A DNA stretch of 64,000 bases from Pithys albifrons albifrons (GCF_047495875.1 NC_092486.1:1896479-1960478); one strand, 5' to 3'. Shown: positions 42,283 through 55,677, counted from the stretch's first letter. The notes: generated by a model from the sequence alone, not told the origin. Program-made: numbers and translations.

Positions 42283-43300
42283 TGGTTTGGGTTGGAAAAG
42301 GACCTTCAAGATGATCTCATTCCACTGCCTGCCCTGGGCAGGGACACCTCCCACTGTCCCAAGTCACTCCAGCCTGGCCTTGGGCACTCCCAGGGATGGG
42401 GCAGCCACAGCTTCTCTGGGAATTCCATCCCATCCCTCCACACCCTCCCAGGGCAGGATTCCTTCCCAATATCCCATCTAAACCAGCACATGGAATCATG
42501 GAATGGTTTGGGTTGGAAGGGACCTTCAAGATCATCCCATTCCACCCCTGCCATGGGCAGAGACACCTCCCACTGTCCCAGGGACACCTCCCACTGTCCC
42601 AGGGGCTCCAGCCTGGCCTTGGGCACTCCCAGGGATGGGGCAGCCACAGCTTCTCTGGGAATTCCAGCCCAGCCCTCCCCACCCTCACAGCCAAGAATCC
42701 CTTCCCAGTGTCCCATCTATCCCTGCCCTCTGGCAGTGGGAAGCCATTCCCTGTGTCCTGTCCCTCCATCCCTTGTCCCCAGTCCTTCTCCAGCCTTTGG
42801 AGCCCCTTTAGGCCCTGGAAGGGGCTCTCAGGTCTCTCTGGGAATCCCATCCCAGCCCCTCCCCACCCTCCCAGCCAACAATCCCTTCCCAATATCCCAC
42901 CTCACCCCAGTCCCTGCCAGTTGAAATCCATCCCAGTGCCAGTGTAACCCCAAGTCTTTCAGCTGCCTCTGGGCTGGAGCTGAGGAGGGGCTGAGACCCC
43001 CAGAGCTGCTGGTGGGACAGAGCTGGAGCTGCCAGGGATGGGCAGGAGCCCTGGAATGGGCTGGGATGGAGGAACCTTGAAGGTCACCCAGTGCCAGCCC
43101 TGCCCTGGGCAGGGACACCTCTCAATGTCCCAGGGACACCTCCCACTGTCCCAGGGGGCTCCAGCCTGGCCTTGGGCACTCCCAGGGCTGGAGCAGCCAC
43201 AGCTTCTCTGGGAATCCCAGCCCATCCCTCCCCACCCTCACAGCCAGGAATTCCTTCCCAATATCCCACCTAACCCTGCCCTCTGTCAGGGAATTACTAT
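42283..43300 (-). mobile_element. Cluster of three CR1 3' ends (second CR1 subfamily)
   Basis: Three minus-oriented fragments (about 42283-42484, 42490-42960, 43050-43300). Each reads tttgggttggaagggacctt (or a close variant), gggacacctcccactgtccc, ccagcctggccttgggcac, then a terminal ccttcccaatatcccac. They differ from the CR1 type at 37342 and lack the palindrome. Confidence 0.82.
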
Positions 43301-44810
43301 TAAATTTACTATTAAAGCCATTCCCCCTTTCCCCATCACTCCATGCCCTTGCCCAAAATCTGCTTTGAAGTAGATCTGAATATTAAAGCCAGAGCTGTTC
43401 CCAAAATCACCTTTCAATCCTGGCCATACAAACACAACTGCAGGAGGGCCATGGAAGTGACAGGAACTCCAAAAGCTGAAAATATTTGCCACAGAAGGAA
43501 AAGAAATGTGCCCCCAGAGTCCTGCAGCCCTAGAGGTGCTTTGCACCCATCAAGCTGAGCTCTTCTGAAATAAATGTCCTTTTATATTTACAAAGCACTT
43601 CTCCTCCAGAGAACAGAAAGTGCAAGGAATTACTATTAAATTTTCTATTGCGATGCCAAGACATTCTGAGATTGCAGCAAATCATTTTCACTTTTCAGTA
43701 ATTTATTGAAGAAGTTAATTCTTGAGGATTTTACTGTCAAACAGTCAGCAGGACTCAGAATTAATCTGCAGTTCCCCTAATGCCAAACCAGCCATGGGAA
43801 GGGGGGTGTTGAATGTTCTTTTCCTCTTGGTTTATGGCAAATAAAGTTGCTCATGTCCTTGTAAGCACTTCACTCTGGCTGAGCAAATTCTAGAAAGCCA
43901 ACAAGGCAAGGCTGGGCTACAAAGGCAGCTTTGCTTTATTAGAAAAGGGAGCATGAAATGGTTTAAAAAACAAACAAAAAACCCCCTCTAAAAGCACAGA
44001 AATAGAAGCAGTGAAGTTTGCCCGTGGTCTCTTGGCTCCAGTGAGCATCCCATGGTGCCAAAGGCTTGTCAGCAGGAGCAGCAGCAGGACATGGGAAGGG
44101 CACATGTTGCTCCTCTGCTCCTGCTGCTGCCCCAAGTCCCACTGGTTGTGCCACCAGCTCCTCCTGGGAATTTGTGTGGAGCACAAATGCTGGCACAGAG
44201 CTCAGGGCACTCAAATAAAGCACCTGCTGCTGATGGAGAGAGGAGATTTCCTCCACATGAGAAATGACATGTCAGGGTGTTCTCTTTAAGGCATCGCAGC
44301 TGAATGTGATTAAATCCTTCAAAAAGAGACGGGGAAATATTTTCAGTTCTCTCTTGGTTGGGGACTCACAGGGAGCAGGGCCTGAACCTGCTGGGACCAC
44401 TGCTGGGACCACTGCTGGACAGTTTATTTTCCTTGTTCCCTTTCTGCTTTTCTTTTCGTGAGAATGTTTGTACAACCCCCCCAGCTGGGGTGGACTCTGA
44501 CACCAAAGTTTATTTTTTTAGTTTCATCACCCATGCTTTGATTTAGTTCTTGTTCCACAGCAGCAGAATTAGCCAAACTCCACTGCAGTCAATGGGTTGA
44601 CATCAGAGCAGCTCCAGCACAGCTGGGACCAGGACTGTGCCTGAAGGACCTCACGTGGCACGGGCTGAAGGCAAAGGGAAAAGTTTGAAACTTGGGAATG
44701 TTTCAGGTCAGGCTCAAAAAAAGCAAATTAGGCCTCCCTGGAAGGGGTTGGAGGTGCCCAGAGAAGGAACACACCGTAGTCTAAGAGCAAAATGGGAAAC
44801 TGGATCAGAA
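43301..44810. other. Unassigned intergenic DNA
   Basis: Mixed-composition sequence. The words ggaattactattaaatt recur at about 43288 and 43626. No gene recognised. Confidence 0.45.
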
Positions 44811-44811
44811 T

Positions 44812-45537
44812 CACAGAATGGTAGAATGGGTTGGGTTGGAAAAACCCTCACAGATCATCAAGTCCAACCTTTGATCCAACCCTACTGTGATCACAGTGGG
44901 GTTGGATCAAGACATGGTGGATTCTCCCTCAGTGCCACATTCATAAAATCACAGAACCATAGAATGGGTTGGGTTGGAAAAGCCCTCAGAGATCATCAAG
45001 TCCAACCCTTGATCCAACCCCACTGTGATCACCAGCCCAGGGCACAGAGTGCCCTGGGCTGGTGATCACAGTGGGGTTGGATCAAGACATGGTGGATTCT
45101 CCCTCAGTGCCACATCCACAGAATCACAGAATGGATTGGGTTGGAAAAGACCTCCAAGATCATCAAGTCCAACCCTTGGTCCAACTCCAGTCCCTTTACC
45201 AGATCATGGCACTCAGTGCCACGGCCAAGCTCAGGTTCAAACCCTCCAGGGATGGGGAATCCACCCCCTCTCTGGGCAGCCCATTCCAATCCCTGAGCAC
45301 TCTCTCTGCAAAGAATTTCTTTCTGCTCTCCAACTTCAATTTCCCCTGGCAGAGCTTGAGCCCATCGTGCCCCCTTGTCCTATTGCTGAGTGCCTGGGAG
45401 AAGAGACCAACCCCCAGCTGGCCACAACTTCCCTTCAGGCAGTTCCAGACAGTGCTGAGGTCACCTCTGAGCCTCCTCTTCTCCAGGCTGAACACCCCCA
45501 GCTCCCTCAGCCTCTCCCCACAGCACTTGTGCTCCAG
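44812..45537 (-). mobile_element. CR1 3' ends with a perfect 77-bp palindrome
   Basis: Three stacked minus-oriented CR1 tails (from 44812, 44943 and 45118); the last continues into the ORF2 end up to about 45537. The palindrome at 45009-45085 has two 37-base arms with no mismatch around the loop aga. Confidence 0.85.
45009..45085. repeat. Perfect 37+3+37 inverted repeat
   Basis: Left arm begins ttgatccaaccccactgtga and ends cccagggcac; the right arm is its exact reverse complement after the loop aga. It lies in CR1 3' sequence. Confidence 0.95.
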
Positions 45538-45539
45538 TG

Positions 45540-46755
45540 GCCTCTGTTTGATGGAGAAGGGAGGAAAGGAATTGATTCTTTTTCTGCTCAAACCTTCTCA
45601 GTCCCTCCCTGCATCTTCCTACCAAAACCTTTCAAAAGCCTGTACAGTGAAGCATTGAAGAGCCAGAAAGTGCATTTATGTTTATTTAAACCTCCTCCTA
45701 CTAAAAAGACATGGGTGTTCCATAAATACCTCCTCAACTGCTCCTTCTTCTGCTCCCTCAAGTGAAGGTCTGGTCCATCCTTTCATCTCCTGCAACCCCC
45801 GACAGCAACTCTTGATCTCTCTCATTCAAAGCTCTTCTGCTCAGGCACTTGAGAGAAACAGTGAGAGGGACTTGGAGCACAGTTTACAACACAGAGACAT
45901 TAATGGCTCGTGCTGGGATGTAGATTTTGAAATATTAGAGACTAAAATAGCTGCTGTGATTATCCTTCATGATGCCCTGAAGTCCCTTTGCCATAAACAC
46001 AGAACTCCTCAAATATTATTGAAAGAGATTCCTGCCAGCTCTCCCTCACTGCCTCTAAAATCTGCATTTTTTTTGCAGGGAATTGCTGCCATTTTTTTTC
46101 CTTTCCAACTAGAATGATTCCTCAACGTTGACAAATTTAAGTCTGTAGATAAAGAACTTCATTCTCAAGTTCACTTGTCCTCCATTTAAGCTTTGACTCT
46201 TAAGTGATGTCAGAAATCTCTTTCACCCCCTGCCAAAGTGCAGAGGTGGAAGAACTGAGACAACCAATTAGTTTTGAATCCTTTAGTGGATTTTTTTTTT
46301 CAAGCCTTCATCCTCATCTAGCTGACAAATTCTTCTAAACAACAACAACATTTCCCTGCCACTTTGCTGGGTGAGGCAGAGCATTTTCCAGCCACTGCAG
46401 CTCCCAGAGATCAACAGGAATAAACCACCAATTAATTGGTCCTATTACTGTCCTCCAAATGGGCTTCCTGCATCTCTCTGGAGCAGGACAAGCTGTAGGA
46501 AAGCTCAGAGCAGATAATTAAAAGCATCTTCACATGTTTACATTCAGATTTGCCAAATAATCTGCAGAAAGGGAGAAACGTTGCATTGCCTGTGCCCTGG
46601 GAGGGGGGAGTGGTGTGACTGCATCTTCTTCAAGAGCTGTGTGGGAACACTGAAAAGTGATGAAATGACTTCAGTTCTTTCCCTCATATTTACAGGTGTT
46701 ACTGACAAAATATAGGGAAAAAAAGGGTGCAGGTCCTGCTATTGCAAACCATCCA
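45540..46755. other. Unassigned intergenic DNA
   Basis: No feature recognised. Confidence 0.45.
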
Positions 46756-46759
46756 GGAT

Positions 46760-47400
46760 GGGAATAGGCTGGAGAAGGGACTGGAGCACAAGTGCTGTGG
46801 GGAGAGGCTGAGGGAGCTGGGGGTGTTCAGCCTGGAGAAGAGGAGGCTCAGAGGTGACCTCAGCACTGTCTGGAACTGCCTGAAGGGAAGTTGTGTCCAG
46901 GTGGGGGTTGGTCTCTTCTCCCAGACACTCAGCAATAGGACAAGGGGGCACGATGGGCTCAAGCTCTGCCAGGGGAAATTGAAGTTGGAGAGCAGAAAGA
47001 AATTCTTTGCAGAGAGAGTGCTCAGGGATTGGAATGGGCTGCCCAGAGAGGGGGTGGATTCCCCATCCCTGGAGGGTTTGAAACTGAGCTTGGCCGTGGC
47101 ACTGAGTGCCATGATCTGGTAAAGGGACTGGAGTTGGACCAAGGGTTGGACTTGATGATCTCAGAGGGCTTTTCCAACCCAATCCATTCTGTGATTCTGT
47201 GGACGTGGCACTGAGTGAGAATCCACCACGTCTTGATCCAACCCTACTGGGAGAATCCATGTCTTGATCCAACCCTACTGTGATCACCAGCCCAGGGCAC
47301 TCTGTGCCCTGGGCTGGTGATCACAGTGGGGTTGGATCAAAGGTTGGACTTGATGATCTGGGAGGGCTTTTCCAACCCAATCCATTCTGTGATTCATGGG
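46760..47400 (+). mobile_element. CR1 3' end followed by palindrome module
   Basis: The plus-oriented ORF2 end starts at ggctggagaagggactgg and the tail ends near 47212 (aatccattctgtgattctgt). A second 3' module follows directly, with the palindrome at 47264-47340 (one mismatch) and its own tail (47380-47398). Confidence 0.85.
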
Positions 47401-48006
47401 CAGGAGGCCACACCTCGAGTGCTGTGCCCAGTGCTGGGCCCTCAGGTTGGGAAGGACATTGAGGGGCTGCAGCATTTCCAGAGAAGAGCAACGAGGCTGG
47501 AGAACGGCCTGGAGCCCCAGCCCTGTGGGGAGAGGCTGAGGGAGCTGGGGGTGTTCAGCCTGGAGAAGAGGAGGCTCAGGGGGGACCTCAGCACTCCCCA
47601 CAACTCCCTGACAGGAGGTTGGACCCAGGGGGGGTTGGGCTCTTCTCCCACACAACCAGCAATGGCACAAGAGGGCACGGCCTTAAGCTGTGCCAGGACA
47701 GGTTTGGGTTGGATATGGGGAGGGAATTCTTTGCAGAGAGGGTGGTCAGGCCTTGGAATGGGCTGCCCAGAGAGGGGGTGGATTCTCCATCCCTGGAGGT
47801 GTTTAAGGTGAGACTGGATGTGGCACTGAGTGAGAATCCACCATGTCTTGATCCAACCCCACTGGGAGAATCCACCATGTCTTGATCCAACCCCACTGTG
47901 ATCACCAGCCCAGGGCACAGAGTGCCCTGGGCTGGTGATCACAGTGGGGTTGGATCAAGGGTTGGACTTGGTGATCTCAGAAGTCTCTTCCAACCCAACT
48001 GATTCT
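47401..48006 (+). mobile_element. CR1 3' end with native palindrome 3' UTR
   Basis: ORF2 end from about 47401 runs to gactggatgtggcactgag (about 47812) and straight into the palindrome module. The palindrome at 47882-47958 is perfect, then ggttggacttggtgatctc and a tail. This shows the module in what looks like its original context. Confidence 0.85.
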
Positions 48007-49250
48007 ATTCTTCTTTTTTCTGATGCTTCAGGCAACACCAAGTTCTCCATCTCATTATCTGGGAGAAGATGAGGCCACCAAACCCTGGGAAGGAGCTGTG
48101 TCAGTGCTGACAACAAAGCTGGGCAGACTCAGCAGAACAAGGCACGACCCAACCCTTGCCAATCATCTCCCTGTTCCTGGGAGCCCTTTGGCAGCCACAA
48201 TAAACAAGGAGAGCAGAGGCTTTGCTGCCTCACAGGATGGATACAAATTCCAGAAGTCATTTCACGCTCCATGAACAGCCAGTTTGTTTGTGGCAGGGCT
48301 GTCAAAAAGGCATCGTGAGCTGGGAAGCCAAATGGGGAGAGAAACAAATGAAAAGTCTGGGCAGGTTGTGCTTCTGTATTTGTTGTTTCTTCCACAAACT
48401 TCTGCAGGAGTTTGGGAGCAGCCCAGAACAAATGTGCAGGTTTGTGTTTCGGTGGCCAAGGAATATTTGCCTTAATAAAGGGCAAAGTTAATGCTTTGTG
48501 ATTCAGGTTCTGTTCTGACAGGTTTAACCTTTCAGGGGTCCAATTCTGTCAGCCCATCTCTTCATCCATCTGTCCTGAAAACCCACTGAGAGTAATTCTG
48601 TGAAAAGTGGGATTGAAAAATATCCTGCCCCAAACTAGAGCCATTTTGTAGCCAGAATTTGTACTCAGAGTTCACCTTAAGATGGAAATAAATAGTCAAT
48701 CCTCGTGTATCCCTTGACCTCTTCCTCTCTAACACTGTTTTTTTCCACAGATAGGAGACTGAGACACTCAAATCCTGTTTAATAAGAAACTCAGAGTCAG
48801 CTCGTGGCTTCTTATCACTGCCCAGGGAAACTTCTAAATCAGCATTAAATCTGGTGGGTTTGAAACCAGCACTGCTGCTCTCCCTCCTGCATCCTCCCTG
48901 TGTGACTCTGGTTGCAACTATTTACCATTAACTTGAAAATGGGTGTTATTCAGAGAAACTCACAACCAAACTCTGCAGCTCAGTGTGGCATTAGTGGTTT
49001 GTGCCCTGAGGAGTTCCCTGCTGAAAGAGGTTGAAGACTCTCCCAGGAAAGGGTTAAAGCAGCTCCCTGGACTTTGCCAGGGCCAGGATGGATCACTTGC
49101 AAGAGAGTCATTTTTCTTCCTGGTTCTTATACTAAAAACAAAATCTTCCTTTGTCATTTCTGCTCATCTCTGTTGTCTTAAAATTAAATACCATTTGTGC
49201 TCCTCACTGCTGCTCTGCCCAAAGTGCCACCTCTGGTCATTGGGGCTGCC
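48007..49250. other. Unassigned intergenic DNA
   Basis: No feature recognised. Confidence 0.45.
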
Positions 49251-49254
49251 TTCC

Positions 49255-49974
49255 TGTCCCAGCTGAGCAGGTGGGCCCAGTTTGTCCCAGTGTGGGGGTG
49301 CCCAAAGGTGGGCATTCCAAACCCTCTGGGCCATTGCCCAGCAACTGTTCCCAAGGGCCCATTGGCAGCAGCTGCCCAGGGCACAGCTGAGCCCTCAGGC
49401 TGGGAGCTGGCTGGGAAAGAAGCCTGGCAGAGGAGCTGGGAGAACTGCCCTGCAGGGACTCCTTGGCACCTCCACACCCACCTGAGGGCTCAGCTCTGCT
49501 CAGGGGCCAGCAACGAGTCCAAAATCCCCCCTGAGTGCCAGAGTCAGATCCCCCAGGCTGGAACTCCCTGCCCTGGGGAAGGCACTGGGGGCTCCCACCC
49601 AAACCTGGGGGGAGACAGTCTTGGCCTTTGGGCACCTCTGGCACCACTCCTGGCATCCAGAGCAGGAGCAGACCCTGCACAGGAGGAGCCCCCCACTCTC
49701 CCCCAGACTCTGCCATCATCTGCACCAACAGCTTTGTCCCCTCCTTTGCCTTTGGCCTCGGGGGAACCACGTGGGGCTCAGCACAGGGGCCACCAAACCC
49801 CCCTGTGTTTGTGCCCCAGGGGGCTGGGTTAGACTGCTGGGCTTGGGGGTTAAACCCAATTGCTCTTTGTGCCACTGCATTGATTGCAATATTGGTATTA
49901 AATTGTGACTCTGATTTATAATCTGTTTTGTGTTGGGTTCGTTTCTCCTGCAGGTTCACCTTTAAACCTTCACA
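49255..49974 (+). mobile_element. Solo LTR, about 720 bp, plus orientation
   Basis: Begins tgtcccagctgagcaggtgg and ends ccttcaca, with TG..CA termini; flanks are cttcc / cttac (four of five match). It has an ATTAAA-like signal (ggtattaaattgtgactc, near 49890). No coding sequence; open frames inside are chance. Confidence 0.8.
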
Positions 49975-49979
49975 CTTAC

Positions 49980-51646
49980 CCCAAAATAAAGTGCTGCCTT
50001 CTGCCTTTTTGTTGCATCCTGGAAGGTATTTTTCCCTTTGTGCTCCCCTCCTCTGCAGCTGACTCATCTGCAGTGCTGTTTATTCAGAATTTCAGCTCCC
50101 TCCCCGTGTGCTGTGCAGTTTTGTGGTGAAAAACAAAGAGAAAGGTGCCCCTTGGGCTGTGGCAGAGCAGGTTTGGTGTGGATTGGTTGGTTGCTACTCA
50201 AAACAATCTCATTTTTCTAAGGCAGGGAGAATTCCAATTGCCACAAGAGCACAGCAGGAAATCTGCAGCCTTTTAACCAAAAGCAGGAAGATCTAAAGGT
50301 GCTGCTCAGAATTCTTAGATGAAATAGGATCTTTTTAGCCTTGAGATTCTCCTGTAGAATCTGTGGAGTGGGACAGGAGTATCTAAGAGGGTGTGTCTGG
50401 CATTTAATACACAATTTTTCCACTTCTTCCCCCAGGTTGCTGCTCCTCATTTCATTTCCCTTTTTACACGAGGGGACTTTGGTTTTCATGCTGATGATAA
50501 AATCCAAGGGAGTGCCAAGAGAAGTTTTTAATCAAAGACATTTTGGAGCTGAAAGCTTGGCTTGGTTAAGTGATCAATAACTCTTGATGGAAAGAGTTGG
50601 GAAGAAAAATCCTTTTCTGTGCTTATAAAAAGGAAGATGCCATTAGGAATTATTAGAAACTTGGGCCAATTTGTCTCTCCCACCCTCCCCTGGAGTCTGG
50701 ATCCAACTTTAAATAGGCTGGATGAAATCACCACAGAGCCAGTTTAAGACTGACTATTAATCAGAACCCCAATATGAACAGACTGGTGACACCTGACACT
50801 TCAGGAGAGAAAAAACCACAGCAATTATCATTATGTGCACAACAAAATTTGCTCTCTGTCTCAGAGCTGCAGTTTTTACTTCACTCCATGGTGGGCTGAA
50901 GAAAAAGAGAGACCAGGCAGAAAGCACCAGAGGAGATCTGCCAGGAAGGATGATGGAGAGCACTAATTAACATGCTTGTTTGACAGCAGAACAATTAGGA
51001 TGCAAAGAGTGGCACCAGCAGCAAAGAAAGATCTGGAATCAGCTCCCAAAGGAGCAGGACAGGGAGGGATGCCAAGAGTAGGAATGTGCTGGAGAGGGAA
51101 TGTCACTTCAATCTGAGGGGAATGTCCCTTCAATCTTTAAGGAAGGTCCCTTCAATCTCAAAGGAATGTCCCTTCAATCTGAGGGGAATGTCACTTCAAT
51201 CTCAAGGGAATGTCCCTTCAATCTTTAAGGACTGTCACTTCAATCCTCACTAAAGTGAAGGTTTGCAACTTCATGAGGTGGGGCAGGTTCCTGATCCTGC
51301 CCCTCTCAAAGCTGCTCCATCCAGAAATCCTATTAATAAAGAAAATGCAAAATTACTGCCCTTGTTTTCCACTGAATCCTTTCCCCAATCAAGTCATAGC
51401 TGAGCAGTTCATGCCTTTCAGAGCATGGAAGAAATGAGTAACAGAGCAGTGGGTGGGTGTGGTTCTCTTCAAGGCCATTGCAGGTGGATCTAAAAGACAC
51501 CCCAACAAGGGTCTTCCAAGTTCCAACCATGTCCAGTTCCATGTGATGCAGCTCCATCTGAATCTGTTCAGTGCACATTTACACACATTACACGTGTAGT
51601 TAAACACTCTCCCCCTTTTTCCAGGCCTTTTTTATGCTTCATCTTT
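49980..51646. other. Unassigned intergenic DNA with a small tandem repeat
   Basis: No gene recognised. At 51098-51245 there are about seven copies of a roughly 24-bp unit (ggaatgtcccttcaatctc). Confidence 0.5.
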
Positions 51647-53030
51647 CTACGATCAGGTGACCCACCTGGTGCATGAGGGGAAGGCTGTGGATGTGTCTAT
51701 CTGGACTTCAGCAAGGCCTTTGGCACTGTCTCCCATAATATACTCCTGGAAGAGCTGGTAGCCCATGACCTGGACAGGTGTCCCCTCTGCTGGGTCAGGA
51801 GCTGGCCCAGAGAGTGCTGGTGAATGGAGCTGCATCCAGCTGGTCCCCAGTGGTGTCCCCAGGGGTCTGTGTTGGGGCCAGTCCTGTTTAACATCTTTAT
51901 TGATGGTTTAGATGAGGGGATTGAGTCCATCCTCAGCAAATTTGCTGCTGACACCAAGTTGGGAGGGAGTGTCGAGCTGCTGGAAGGCAGGAGGGCTCTG
52001 CAGAGGGATCTGGATGGACTTGAGGGATGGGCTGATTCCAATGGGATGGAGTTCACCAAGGCCAAGTGCAGGTCCTGCCCTTTGGCCACCCCAAGCCCTG
52101 CAGCGCTCCAGGCTGGGCACAGAGTGGCTGGAGAGCAGCCAGGCAGAGGGACCTGGGGGGACTGAGGGACAGGAAGCTCAACAGGAGCCACCAGTGTGCC
52201 CAGGTGGCCAAGAAGGCCAAGGGGATCCTGGCCTGGATCCAAACTAGCGTGGCCAGCAGGCCCAGGGCAGTGACCCTTCCCCTGGACTCTGCCTTGGGGA
52301 GGCCACACCTTGAGTGTTGTGTTCAGTTCTGGGCCCCTCAGTTGAGGCAAGAGATTGAGGGGCTGGAGCGGGGCCAGAGAAGAGCAACGAGGCTGGAGAA
52401 GGGACTGGATGTGGCACTGAGTGTCCTCTGAAACACCTCCAGGGACAGAGAATCCACCATGTCTTGATCCAACCCCACTGGGATCACCAGCCCAGGGCAC
52501 AGAGTGCCAGAGTGATCCCAGTGGGGTTGGATCAAGGGTTGGATTTGATGATCTCAGAGGTCTCTTCCAACCCAAGTGAGAAGAGCAACGAGGCTGGAGA
52601 AGGGACTGGAGCACAAGTGCTGTGGGGAGAGGCTGAGGGAGCTGGGGGTGTTGAGCCTGGAGAAGAGGAGGCTCAGAGGTGACCTCAGCACTGTCTGGAA
52701 CTGCCTGAAGGGAAGTTGTGGCCAGGTGGGGGTTGGTCTCTTCTCCCAGGCACTCAGCAATAGGACAAGGGGGCACGATGGGCTCAAGCTCTGCCAGGGG
52801 AAATTGAAGTTGGAGAGCAGAAAGAAATTCTTTGCAGAGAGAGTGCTCAGGGATTGGAATGGGCTGCCCAGAGAGGGGGTGGATTCCCCATCCCTGGAGG
52901 GTTTGAACCTGAGCTTGGCCGTGGCACTGAGTGCCATGATCTGGTAAAGGGACTGGAGTTGGACCAAGGGTTGGATTTGATGATCTCGGAGGGCTTTTCC
53001 AACCCAATCCATTCTATGATTCTATGAATC
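51647..53030 (+). mobile_element. CR1 LINE, longest copy (RT end through 3' tail)
   Basis: 5'-truncated CR1. The RT part reads DFSKAFGTVSHNIL, then [20 protein letters not shown] and [16 protein letters not shown]; the usual catalytic FADD box reads FAAD, so the enzyme would be dead even without the visible frame breaks. It is followed by the ORF2 C-terminal part, a palindrome module (about 52410-52575), a restart of the ORF2 end, and the terminal tail (about 53000-53030). Confidence 0.9.
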
Positions 53031-53880
53031 TAAAATAATTAACTCTTTCCTTCCCTCCTCTTAGAAATCCTGACAATTCTTGCTGACACATCATGGCTTT
53101 GTTGCTTTGAGAGCTCAGGCTTTGTCTGTGCCATTAAATGGCCATTTCCCCAACTGGAGCTCAGGGAGGGAGGTTTTCCTTTCCCTGGGATCATTTCACT
53201 CTGAGAAGGGAATTTCTTACAGTGAAGACTCCCCCAGATTGGGGTCTGGACCTGACAGAACATCACCATTCACAGAAGTCCAGCTCCCTGGTTGACACCA
53301 GCACATGGGAATAGGGAAGTCAGTGCCAGCAGGATTGAAAGATCTGAGCCCTGCCCCAGCCAGCCCTTCCCTGGAGAGCTCAGACAAACCACACTCAGGC
53401 TTGGAGCTCCTTGTTGGACCCAACTCTGCAAGCACAGGCCTTTTATTTCGAATATCTGGGGGGATGACAAGAGCTGAGCCACAGGCTGAGCCACCAGCCA
53501 AGTTATTTCCCAGAGAACAAAAGTCCAGTCTTGCTGAAGCTGCATTTGGGTGCTTTGCCAAGCAATTATCTGAAGGAAGAAACCTCAGATAAAATGCACC
53601 TACTCTGTAAATTCACTGTGGGCAGAAAAGCTTTAGATTTTCACAGCTCTTTCTCTTAACAGCAGCTTCTAAAAACATGAATTTGAACAAAAGAAACAGG
53701 CAAAAATCCACAGAAACTTTATAAACCCAAGTCATTGTTTGTGAATTGCTGTTTTCTTTGCACCTCAGCCTGATCCTTCCCCCCAGGGTTTTCCAGGCTC
53801 TCCAGATTTCTACATTTGCTCAGAAATGTGCCCTGTCTGGTGTGGCCTGGAGGGTGTGGCAGGAGGCAGAGCTGCTCAGC
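53031..53880. other. Unassigned intergenic DNA
   Basis: No feature recognised. Confidence 0.45.
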
Positions 53881-53884
53881 AGCC

Positions 53885-54355
53885 ACCCATGCCATGCCAT
53901 GCCATGCCATGCCATGCCATACCATCCCATCTCATGCCATGCCATCCCATCTCATCCCATCCCATCCCACCCCATGCCATGCCATCCCATCTCATCCCAT
54001 GCCATCCCATCCCACCCCATGCCATGCCATGCCATCCCATCCCATCCCACCCCATCCCATCTCATCCCATCCCATCCCATCCCATCCCATCCCATCCCAT
54101 CCCATCCCATCCCATCCCATCCCATCCCATCCCACTCCATCCCACCCCATCCCATCCCATCCCATCCCATCCCATCCCATCCCATCCCATCCCATCCCAT
54201 CCCATCCCATCACACTCCATCCCACCCCATCCCATCCCATCCCATCCCATCCCATCCCATCCCATCCCATCCCATCCCATCCCACCCCATCCCATCCCAT
54301 CCCATCCCATCCCATCCCATCCCACCCCATCCCATCCCATCCCATCCCATCCCAC
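53885..54355. repeat. CCATG/CCCAT pentamer satellite
   Basis: About 470 bases of pentamers: a ccatg-rich start (53888-53925) changing to nearly pure cccat with scattered variants. Open frames on both strands are a consequence of the 5-bp period. Confidence 0.97.
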
Positions 54356-54424
54356 TGTTGGGAACTTGGGATTTGGGAGCTTTGCAGGTCATGGCTGTGG
54401 GCTTTGCTTTTGGAGGTTGCTCAG

Positions 54425-54830
54425 TGTGTTGGTTTAAAGATGAACCTGCAGGAGAAACGAACCCAACACCAAAGAGATTCTAAGTCAGAGTCACAATTTA
54501 ATACCAATATTGCAATCAATGCAGTGGCACAAAGAGCAATTGGGTTTAACCCCCAAGCCCAGCAGTCTAACCCAGCCCCCTGGGGCACAAACACAGGGGG
54601 GTTTGGTGGCCCCTGTGCTGAGCCCCACGTGGTTCCCCCGAGGCCAAAGGCAAAGGAGGGGACAAAGCTGTTGGTGCAGATGATGGCAGAGTCTGGTGGA
54701 GAGTGGGGGGCTCCTCCTGTGCAGGGTCTGCTCCTGCTCTGGATGCCAGGAGTGGTGCCAGAGGTGCCCAAAGGCCAAGATTGTCTTCCCTCAGGTTTGG
54801 GTGGGAGCCCCCAGTGCCTCCCCCTGGCCA
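54425..54830 (-). mobile_element. Truncated LTR copy
   Basis: tgtgttggtttaaagatgaa to about 54830, same family as 59596-60314 but lacking the rest. It lies about 70 bases beyond the pentamer satellite. Confidence 0.8.
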
Positions 54831-54929
54831 GACACCTTCTAAAGCTGCTCCCTCCATCCCACCTGAACTGGACAGGCAAGAGAGGAAGAAAAATCAAAGA
54901 AGGAAGGATTCATGGGTTGAGATGAGAGC

Positions 54930-55315
54930 TGGGAGAGAGACTTTAAAAGAGTCTGTGGACACAGGACACAGGGAATGGCTTCCCACTGCCAGAGGGCAGG
55001 GATAGGTGGGATATTGGGAAGGAAATCGTGATATTGGGAAAGAAATTGTGATATTGGGAAGGAAATCATGATATTGGGAAGGAATTCATGATACTGGGAA
55101 GGAATTCATGATACTGGGAAGGAATTCTTCCCTGTGAAGGTGGGGAGGGGCTGGGCTGGAATTCCCAGACAAGCCCCATCCCTGGGAGTGTCCAAGACCA
55201 GGCTGGAGCTCCCTGGGACAGTGGGAAGTGTCCCTGCCCAGGGCAGGGGTGGCACTGGGTCACCTTGAGGGTCCCTTCCAACCAAACCATTCTCTGACTC
55301 ATTTCATGATTCATC
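54930..55315 (+). mobile_element. CR1 3' end with local tandem expansion
   Basis: Plus-oriented copy of the second CR1 subfamily (ggtggcactgggtcacctt, gggtcccttccaaccaaacc). The phrase gatattgggaaggaaatc is expanded about five times (55010-55125, 22-23-bp period). Confidence 0.78.
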
Positions 55316-55677
55316 TTTTTCCCCCCACACCACTGCACTATTTTCTACCTTGATCTCCAATAAATGTCATGCTTATGAAATACTTTACAGCATATGGGGA
55401 GAAATAAATACAAGAACAAATCCAAAGAGTGAGTCTGGCAGCAAGTGCCCCTCATACCTTGCCAGGGGCTCCTCAGCACTGAATTTAAAGGCACCACCTT
55501 GGCTGTGACAGGGTCATTACTCTGCAGGACCCCAAAGAAGCAGCACTTTGACAGTTCTTTGTAGACTTGTGGCACCACCAAGGAAGGAAAAGCCAGGAGG
55601 GCACAGCACGAGGTTCTTTGTCATGTCAGGGCTCAATTCTGTGCTCCCAGAAGACATCATTTAATCCCTATGTCCCA
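55316..55677. other. Unassigned intergenic DNA
   Basis: Nothing recognised. Confidence 0.45.

Noticed and set aside
52576..52947. 123-codon frame repeated at several places
   Set aside because: It is the C-terminal end of CR1 ORF2 in 5'-truncated copies; not a host gene.
53952..54483. Open frames of 100-370 codons in the pentamer satellite
   Set aside because: Simple-sequence translation (repeats of Pro-Ser-His-Pro-Ile type) present on both strands.
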